From: RI-283 sp964487925
GTDB taxonomy: Bacteria; Pseudomonadota; Gammaproteobacteria; SZUA-140
DNA length: 36,555 bases
Direction: 5' to 3'
Assembly: GCA_964487925.1 (NCBI GenBank)
Contig: CAZASZ010000016.1
Coordinates: 1-36,555, forward strand
Each line of letters opens with the position of its first letter. The first letter of the stretch is position 1. Positions 30,740 through 36,555 of the stretch are shown here, in pieces. A model generated the notes under the pieces. The model did not search any database. It saw only the letters and a list, made by a program, of their open reading frames with translations, and was not told the origin of the DNA. A program made the position numbers and the translations under genes.

Positions 30740-32097
30740 TATCCCTCCACCTCAGACTTTCCATCGCGCTGACCCTCGTCATCTCGGTCTTCTTCGCGAT
30801 GACGGGCGTCACGATTGAAGAGGCCTACCGGCATTCCCTAGAGACAGCCCAGGAGGAACGCCTTCAGGCCCATACATCCACGCTGATCGCCGCGACATCC
30901 CCACGACCGAACGGCGACATCGAGTTCATCAACGAGATCCCGATTCCCGCGTTTTTCACTCCAGGCTCAGGGCTGTATGGCCAGATATTGGGGCCGGACG
31001 GAAAAGTCGTCTGGCTGTCCCCTTCCAGCGGCGATGCGCCCATGATACCACTTGCTAGGATGCGCCTGGGACAGGAACGGTTGCGAATACACCCCGAGGC
31101 CAGAATCCCTCTGGCGGCCTACGGTCTCGGTGTCTCTTGGGACACTGCAACGGCCAACCCACGCGTCTTCACATTCTCGGTTGCGGTCGACCTGCAGACG
31201 CTCGCCGGCAGACTCAGCGCCTTCCAACAACTGCTGTGGGGCGCCCTGCTGGCGGTCACGATCGCATTGCTCGTCGTACACGCACTGATACTACGTTGGG
31301 GATTGGGGCCGCTGCGCCGAGTGGCCGATGACCTGCGTAAAATCGAAAATGGGGACAAGGACCGGCTAGAGGGCAACTACCCCCGGGAACTTCGGGCACT
31401 GACCGACAATCTCAATGGCCTGCTTCGAGTCGAACGTGAACACTCGACCCGCTACCGACACTCGCTAGACGACCTTGCTCACAGCCTCAAGACGCCGCTA
31501 GCCGTTATCCGCACGGAGATGGAGGGGCCGCACGAGGCAGCTGCGGTCAACAAGCTGATCGGCGATCAGGTCGACCACATCGCACGACAAATCGACTACC
31601 AATTACGCCGAGCCGCCGGATCGGGGCGTACGCAGCTCATTGGTCCGGTTTCCGTTAAAGACATCGCCGCCAAGGTCATCGCCGCGCTGCAAAAAGTCTA
31701 CGTCGAAAAGAGGATCGATTTCACCCTAGAGATCGACGCCGGTGCCGTTTTTCACGGTGACAAAGATGACCTGCTCGAGGTGCTGGGGAACGTACTCGAC
31801 AACGCCTGTATCTGGTGTCGGCAAAGGGTTCTGATCACGGTACACGCAGTCCCCGACCAGCGACGACGCAGGGCCGGGCTTCGCATTCATATCGAGGATG
31901 ACGGGCCTGGCATCGACGCCACCATCCGGGATCAGATCGCGGAGCGAGGCGCCAGCGCGGACCCCGTACACGGCCATGGTATCGGATTAGCAATGTCGCG
32001 GGAGATCATTCACCTCTATGGCGGTACACTTAAGGCGAATACGATCGCGACAACCGGCGGCACACGGGTCACGCTCAACTTCCCAGGACTGGACTGA
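30736..32097 (+). CDS. PhoQ-like sensor histidine kinase
   Basis: The 453-residue membrane kinase begins with TTG overlapping the regulator's stop. A first helix (residues 8-26), a periplasmic sensor of about 140 residues with the PhoQ-type block FFTPGSGLYGQIL and the acidic/neutral loop after it, and a second helix near 172-192 are followed by a HAMP-like linker. The H-box is YRHSLDDLAHSLKTPLAVIR with the phospho-acceptor His near 249. The ATP-binding domain has an N-box VLGNVLDNACIWC, DDGPGID and GHGIGLAMSREIIHLYGG. H-box and N-box match PhoQ well. The signal (Mg2+, peptides or other) cannot be read from sequence. Confidence 0.9.
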   Translation: MISLHLRLSIALTLVISVFFAMTGVTIEEAYRHSLETAQEERLQAHTSTLIAATSPRPNGDIEFINEIPIPAFFTPGSGLYGQILGPDGKVVWLSPSSGDAPMIPLARMRLGQERLRIHPEARIPLAAYGLGVSWDTATANPRVFTFSVAVDLQTLAGRLSAFQQLLWGALLAVTIALLVVHALILRWGLGPLRRVADDLRKIENGDKDRLEGNYPRELRALTDNLNGLLRVEREHSTRYRHSLDDLAHSLKTPLAVIRTEMEGPHEAAAVNKLIGDQVDHIARQIDYQLRRAAGSGRTQLIGPVSVKDIAAKVIAALQKVYVEKRIDFTLEIDAGAVFHGDKDDLLEVLGNVLDNACIWCRQRVLITVHAVPDQRRRRAGLRIHIEDDGPGIDATIRDQIAERGASADPVHGHGIGLAMSREIIHLYGGTLKANTIATTGGTRVTLNFPGLD

Positions 32098-32158
32098 CTG
32101 CAAGCTTACCCGGAGAATATCCTATTGAGTTGATCGCGCGAGCAAGGAGTATTAGACG

Positions 32159-34999
32159 TTGAAGGCACTCAGGCTTTATCAAATCAAGCTATTGATGAGC
32201 CTACTGGTTCTGGGCCTATTCGCACTCTATCTAGTCCTGGCGACAATCGGTCGGATCGATGATGAAACAGAGCACTATCTGGAACTGACACACGAGCGCC
32301 TTAGTCACGACCTCTCCGATTTGGCTGGTCGTTTCGAACAGGATCTGACCTTCCACCAGATTGAAGAGATCCGACACCATATCGTGGTCTATGGCGCCAG
32401 GCGGCGCGTCCTCGCGATGGCGCTGATCGATCCCAAGACGGAACGAATCCTGGCCGCAACCAAACTTGAGCTCGAGGGCCGTTTTGCGCCCGATGAGTTA
32501 CTGCATTTCGAACCACATGTCGCGCGCGCGACGGTTGCGAGCAACACCGCACGGATCCTCCACAATCAGGAATACCGTCATATGCATGCCTACTACCCGG
32601 TCAGGCTCGCGAATGACATGCCCTCCGGGCCGGAAGATTACACGATGGCATTGATCTACCTCGTCTATGACCTGGGGCCGGGACTTGATGAGATCTTCAC
32701 CCGCCACTTGGCGGAGAGTAGCGAGGAGATGATTGCGCTGTTGTTCTGCGTGATCATCTTACAGTTAGCGTTGAAACGTTGGGTCCACGACCCAGTCACG
32801 CGCCTGTCCGCAATCGCGAACGAGATTACACGCAAACAACCGGGCAAGCCGATCGTCTACACGGGGCACGGCGAGCTAGGCAGCCTGATTGACGCCTTCA
32901 ATATCATGAGCCTCAGCGTCGCCGAAACCACGGATGCCCTGCGCGTTGAAAAACAAAACCTCGAAGCCATGCTGCTATCCATTGGCGATGCCGTCATCGT
33001 GACGGATAACCAGGGCAATGTCATCCGCATGAACGCGATGGCCGAACACCTGAGCGGACTGCGCCTAACCGAGGTCGTCGGCCAGCCCTTTGACAGCGCC
33101 TTCAGGATCATCGACAGCGAACGCGGACAAGCCATCCCGTCACCGATCGAAGAGGTGCTGAGAAACCGCCAAGTCGTCTCCCTGACCAATCAAATCGCCC
33201 TCGCGTCCAGAGACGGCCGGATCACACCAATCTCGGATACCGCAGCCCCTATCATTGATCAACACGATCGCATGCTCGGCGTCATCCTGGTATTCCAGAA
33301 CGTCTCCGAACAGTTTCAACTGCGCAGCGAGCTAGTCCAGGCCCACAAACGACTCAGTGACTTCTGCAAGGCCCTCCCGGACATCGCCTTCATCCTCGAC
33401 AAAGAAGGTCGATATATCGACGTATTCGGCGTCAACGCCCGGCTGCTCTACGCACCGGCCGAATCAATATTGGGCAAACGTGTTGCCGACGTGCTGCCAA
33501 CCGATGTCAGTGAGCAAGTCATGCATGTCATTCACAAGACCTTAGCGTCGGGTGAGCCTCAGAGCTTGCGGTATACGCTCGAGGTACCGGCGGGTATCCG
33601 TCATTTCGAGGCGAGGACCGCGCCTATGTCGGAAGATGAAGTGGCATGGATCTCGGTCGACATCACCGACCGCCGACTCGCCGAAGAAGAGATCGAACAT
33701 CTGGCCTTTTACGATCCCCTGACCCAGCTGCCTAATCGCCGACTGATGATCGAACACCTCGCGCAGGCCCTCGCCCACGGCCAGCGCAATCATCAATTCG
33801 GCGCACTATTGTTCCTAGATCTCGATCACCTCAAAAACATCAACGATAGCCTGGGTCACCCGATCGGTGATCAAGTCATACTCCTCGTAGCCGAACGCAT
33901 TCGCGGTTTGCTGCGGACCGGCGACATGGTCTCTCGATTGGGCGGCGATGAGTTCGTCGTGATTCTGACTGAGCTTAGCGGGGACAACAGCGTGGCGATC
34001 AGTCAGACCCTGCAAGTCAGCGAAAAGATCCAGGAGACCTTGAATCAACCGTTCTCGCTGGAGGCACACGAATATGTCGTGACGGCGAGCATCGGTATCA
34101 CGATGTTCCCCGAGGAGGGACAAACCCCGGAGATCATTCTCCAGCAGGCCGACACGGCCATGTACCGGGCCAAGGACGCCGGTCGCGACGCCGTACATAT
34201 CTATCACCCCAACATGCAGGCCATCGTTGATTATCGACTCGCGCTAGAGGAGGACCTTCGCAAAGCTGTGAACGCCGACGAGCTGCTGCCCTACTTTCAA
34301 CCCCAGTTCGACGCCAACGGCAAACTGATCGGGGCCGAGGTACTGGCGCGCTGGCATCATGCCGAACGCGGCTGGGTCCCGCCCGATCAATTCATCGGTA
34401 TTGCCGAATCCTGTGGTCTGATCCATCGCATCGGCAACCGTATTCTGGAGTTGACTTGCATCCAGTTTCAGGACTGGGAACGCAGGTTCGAGGTCGCGGT
34501 CCCTGGTATTTCCGTCAACATCAGCTCCCGACAGTTCCGCCACAACGCATTCGTCAAGGACATCCTCGATATACTCGAACTCCACGGCATGCCGAGAGAC
34601 CGCATAACGCTGGAAATCACAGAGGGTCTTGTCATTGAGAACATCGACGATGCCGTTGAGAAGATGCAGCAATTGCGGGAGCACGGTTTGCGTTTCTCTC
34701 TAGACGACTTCGGCATCGGCTATTCATCGCTATCCTATCTCCAGAGATTACCGCTCGACGAGATTAAGATCGACAAGTCCTTTGTGCTCGATATCCTACA
34801 GGACTCCAACGATACCGTTATTGTCGATACCATCATCGCCATGACGCGGCACCTACAGCTTGAGGTCATTGCCGAGGGCGTCGAAAACCAAGCCCAACTC
34901 GACTTTCTTCGGAAAAAAGGATGCCGACGCTTTCAAGGCTACTATTTCAGTGCGCCGTTACCGGCAGATGAGTTTGCAGAAAAGTATCTGAAACAATAA
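32159..34999 (+). CDS. Membrane HAMP-PAS-PAS-GGDEF-EAL c-di-GMP enzyme
   Basis: The 946-residue protein has a helix at 9-28, a periplasmic sensor of about 160 residues, a second helix near 194-210, HAMP (about 211-262), PAS 1 (268-385), PAS 2 (395-510), GGDEF (520-680) and EAL (695-946). The cyclase site is an intact GGDEF near 594, preceded by the inhibitory I-site RTGD five residues upstream. The phosphodiesterase domain reads EVL rather than EAL (near 726) but keeps EITEG, DDFGIGYSSLSYLQ, IKIDKSFV and GVENQAQLDFL, so activity of both halves is possible. The start is TTG at 32159 with AAGGAG upstream. It stands 61 bp after the kinase gene, perhaps in the same transcript. Confidence 0.93.
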   Translation: MKALRLYQIKLLMSLLVLGLFALYLVLATIGRIDDETEHYLELTHERLSHDLSDLAGRFEQDLTFHQIEEIRHHIVVYGARRRVLAMALIDPKTERILAATKLELEGRFAPDELLHFEPHVARATVASNTARILHNQEYRHMHAYYPVRLANDMPSGPEDYTMALIYLVYDLGPGLDEIFTRHLAESSEEMIALLFCVIILQLALKRWVHDPVTRLSAIANEITRKQPGKPIVYTGHGELGSLIDAFNIMSLSVAETTDALRVEKQNLEAMLLSIGDAVIVTDNQGNVIRMNAMAEHLSGLRLTEVVGQPFDSAFRIIDSERGQAIPSPIEEVLRNRQVVSLTNQIALASRDGRITPISDTAAPIIDQHDRMLGVILVFQNVSEQFQLRSELVQAHKRLSDFCKALPDIAFILDKEGRYIDVFGVNARLLYAPAESILGKRVADVLPTDVSEQVMHVIHKTLASGEPQSLRYTLEVPAGIRHFEARTAPMSEDEVAWISVDITDRRLAEEEIEHLAFYDPLTQLPNRRLMIEHLAQALAHGQRNHQFGALLFLDLDHLKNINDSLGHPIGDQVILLVAERIRGLLRTGDMVSRLGGDEFVVILTELSGDNSVAISQTLQVSEKIQETLNQPFSLEAHEYVVTASIGITMFPEEGQTPEIILQQADTAMYRAKDAGRDAVHIYHPNMQAIVDYRLALEEDLRKAVNADELLPYFQPQFDANGKLIGAEVLARWHHAERGWVPPDQFIGIAESCGLIHRIGNRILELTCIQFQDWERRFEVAVPGISVNISSRQFRHNAFVKDILDILELHGMPRDRITLEITEGLVIENIDDAVEKMQQLREHGLRFSLDDFGIGYSSLSYLQRLPLDEIKIDKSFVLDILQDSNDTVIVDTIIAMTRHLQLEVIAEGVENQAQLDFLRKKGCRRFQGYYFSAPLPADEFAEKYLKQ

Positions 35000-35077
35000 G
35001 GCGAGGACACCTAAGATCGTGACCAGTCGGTTTTGTCACCGCATCCGTTGCCTGTTATTCGGTTGCGCCATGTAACT

Positions 35078-35614
35078 TCAGAAGCTTGATCCCGGCCCCT
35101 TTAAAAATTCTATTTCTTCCTGGGTAGACTCTCTGTCCAATATTTCATTTCGATGCGGATAACGACCAAACCTATCGATAATCTTTTTATGCTTGATCTC
35201 AAATTCAATATTGGAGCGTACACCATTTTCATTAAATAGCTTTACCGCAACCTCGTGAACTATTCTTGATTCGCTGTGCATATAAGGTAGATACAAAAAA
35301 CTCCTTTTCTTGGGATCGAGCTCTCTGTCCGTTCCACGCAAGACAGCTTCCTGAGATAACACGAGGGCCAAGGGGTCGTTAACGAATGCCTTGGGTGAAT
35401 CTCTGAACATATTTCGAGAGAATTGGTCCAGGACAATGATTTCGGCCAATCGGCCTTCGGCGCTGCGTCTCCATTCGAAGAGCTCGCACTTCGCCGCCAT
35501 GTCATGGGTCGTCGCAAACCTTTCGATTATGCACTGATCAAATTCCAGATCCTTAATCCACCATTTCGATTCGTCAATTTCCTCGAACCAAAAATTCAAG
35601 ACATCTTTGTACAT
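35078..35614 (-). CDS. DUF924 family protein
   Basis: The 178-residue soluble protein matches DUF924: starts VLNFWFEEID, then WWIKDLEFDQCI, LAEIIVLDQFSRNMFRDSP, FLYLPYMHSES and a final FGRYPHRNEIL. The family is helical, TPR-like and without a known reaction. ATG at 35614 has AGGA 7 nt upstream. Base composition stands out: several lines are only 33-48% GC by my count, against about 60-68% in the neighbouring GGDEF-EAL gene, which points to recent transfer. It is convergent with that gene; the 78-bp gap (35000-35077) shows no clear terminator. Confidence 0.92.
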   Translation of the reverse strand: MYKDVLNFWFEEIDESKWWIKDLEFDQCIIERFATTHDMAAKCELFEWRRSAEGRLAEIIVLDQFSRNMFRDSPKAFVNDPLALVLSQEAVLRGTDRELDPKKRSFLYLPYMHSESRIVHEVAVKLFNENGVRSNIEFEIKHKKIIDRFGRYPHRNEILDRESTQEEIEFLKGPGSSF

Positions 35615-35636
35615 ATCAATTCCTTACATGTATCGC

Positions 35637-35680
35637 AAAAGACAGGGCGAGAGACATTGCGTTCGTGCGGTCTCCCTGTC
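35637..35680 (-). terminator. Hairpin terminator after the SPFH gene
   Basis: On the minus strand a 7-bp stem GACAGGG/CCCTGTC with an inner AGAC/GTCT helix and a bulge is followed by TTTT (35640-35637). It lies 28 nt after the SPFH stop and just before the DUF924 start region. The T-run is short, so termination may be partial. Confidence 0.6.
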
Positions 35681-35707
35681 CATTCCGCGCATTTACCAAA
35701 ACCCAAA

Positions 35708-36555
35708 CTAGGTGTTTTTCCCTCCAAATATCCCCTGAATGGCCGCCTGAAGGTCCGCCGGCAGAACAATCATCTTGGCGTTAGGTGAAGCTGACAAGGT
35801 TTTGATTCCCTCCACATAGCGTTCACCCAACAGGAACATCGCGGGTAACTGGCGCTCCTGGATTTCCTCGGCAACCATTTTGATCGCCTTGGCGGAAGCC
35901 TCGGCCAATTTGATTTTCGCATCCGCTTCGTTTTCCGCTGCCGCCTTGATGCCCTCGGACTGAAGAATCACTGCCTGCTTCTCTCCCTCCGCCGTGGTAA
36001 TTGACGCACGCTTTGAACGCTCAGCCGCCGCCTGCGCCTCCATTGCCTTCTGCATGGTCCCCGAAGGCTGAACATCCTGAATCTCGACCGTTTTTACGAT
36101 AACGCCCCAATTGGATATCTCATCGGAAATAGCGTTCTTGAGCGCCGCCTTAATTTGCTCCCGTGAGCTCAAGGCATCATCCAGGTTCATCTCACCGACA
36201 ATGGAACGGAGCGAGGTCTGAATCAGTTTCTGAATCGCGTCCGCATAGTTGGCGACGCCATAGGCCGCTTTTTCAGGCTCGGCAATATTGATATAGGCCA
36301 CGGCATTCACCACCAGTACCGCATTGTCCTTAGATATCACCTCTTGACTCGGTATATCCAAGACCAAGTCCTTGGTGGTGAATTGATAGGCCACTCTATC
36401 AATAAGAGGAACGATAAAACTAAGGCCCGGATTGAGGATCTGGTTGAATTTCCCCAGACGCTCAACGATGTATTTATCTCCCTGAGGCACAATTTTTACG
36501 CCTTGTTTAATAAAGATGATCGTCATCAATGCCAAGGCACCGGCCATTACAATCC
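35708..36555 (-). CDS. SPFH/stomatin-family membrane protein, QmcA-like (start probably outside window)
   Basis: The visible 279-plus residues have an N-terminal membrane helix leading into KQGVKIVPQGDKYIVERLGK, then the SPFH (band 7) domain with NPGLSFIVPLIDRVAYQF, LDIPSQEVISKDNA and EMNLDDALSSREQIK. An Ala/Glu/Lys-rich coiled coil follows (QAAAERSKRASITTAEGEKQ), and the protein ends in KMIVLPADLQAAIQG. This is the plan of E. coli QmcA. The frame continues upstream of the ATG at 36547 to the window edge, and the helix would be short from that Met, so the true start is likely beyond 36555. Such proteins form membrane microdomain rings, often beside NfeD, which is not in view. Confidence 0.9.
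   Translation of the reverse strand, partial: IVMAGALALMTIIFIKQGVKIVPQGDKYIVERLGKFNQILNPGLSFIVPLIDRVAYQFTTKDLVLDIPSQEVISKDNAVLVVNAVAYINIAEPEKAAYGVANYADAIQKLIQTSLRSIVGEMNLDDALSSREQIKAALKNAISDEISNWGVIVKTVEIQDVQPSGTMQKAMEAQAAAERSKRASITTAEGEKQAVILQSEGIKAAAENEADAKIKLAEASAKAIKMVAEEIQERQLPAMFLLGERYVEGIKTLSASPNAKMIVLPADLQAAIQGIFGGKNT

Noticed and set aside
1..36555. CRISPR arrays, tRNA/rRNA genes, insertion sequences, prophage or attachment sites
   Set aside because: I saw no regularly spaced repeats, no cloverleaf or rRNA-like stretch, and no transposase or integrase in any frame.

Overview
The window looks like a chromosomal segment of a flagellated gammaproteobacterium with GC in the high fifties by eye. 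The flagellar block has the Pseudomonas/Vibrio order (FleQ-type master regulator, FleS/FleR-type regulator, fliE, fliF, fliG, fliH, fliI, fliJ). The pst, hemF, NnrS and PhoP/PhoQ-like genes also fit. TPR-sulfotransferases and an AS3MT-type arsenic methyltransferase would suit an environmental, Chromatiales-like lineage, but I cannot fix the genus. Two runs of exactly 100 N (2071-2170 and 29493-29592) are assembly gaps inside fliH and a porin gene.

Layout. 1-8390 (minus strand): fliJ (cut by the window edge), fliI, fliH, fliG, fliF, fliE, a sigma-54 activator that joins a FleS-like PAS domain to a FleR-like AAA+/Fis core with no kinase and no receiver, then fleQ. Two sigma-54 promoter candidates lie in front of fliF and of the PAS-AAA+ gene, both inside inverted repeats. 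8553-10142 (minus): arsM and a PilZ-domain protein. 10278-13756 (plus): two overlapping, paralogous TPR-sulfotransferase genes. 13924-20082 (plus): a tightly overlapped run of a Gld-like ABC ATPase, a GldF-GldG-type fusion, a DUF4340 protein, a small unknown membrane protein and hemF. 20093-21286 (minus): NnrS. 21415-28314 (minus): ppx, phoU, pstB, pstA, pstC, pstS. 28321-29031: a divergent control region with well-formed Pho boxes on both sides. 29032-29820 (plus): a phosphate-regulated porin. 30056-34999 (plus): a PhoP/PhoQ-like pair and a PAS-GGDEF-EAL protein. 35078-36555 (minus): a low-GC DUF924 gene and a QmcA-like SPFH protein running off the window.

How the parts work together. FleQ carries the LFRS c-di-GMP motif, and the window also has a PilZ protein and a GGDEF/EAL protein, so c-di-GMP control of motility is plausible. 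The pst genes, phoU, ppx and the porin form a phosphate-starvation set. Their two Pho promoters share one architecture: a TTGTAAC-N4-(C/T)TGTCAT box, then 10 bp, then a -10 element.

The most interesting local features are the kinase-less FleS/FleR composite and the sigma-54 promoter in front of it. That promoter forms one arm of a 15-bp hairpin whose other arm holds the gene's Shine-Dalgarno sequence. Only transcripts that read through from upstream could form the hairpin.
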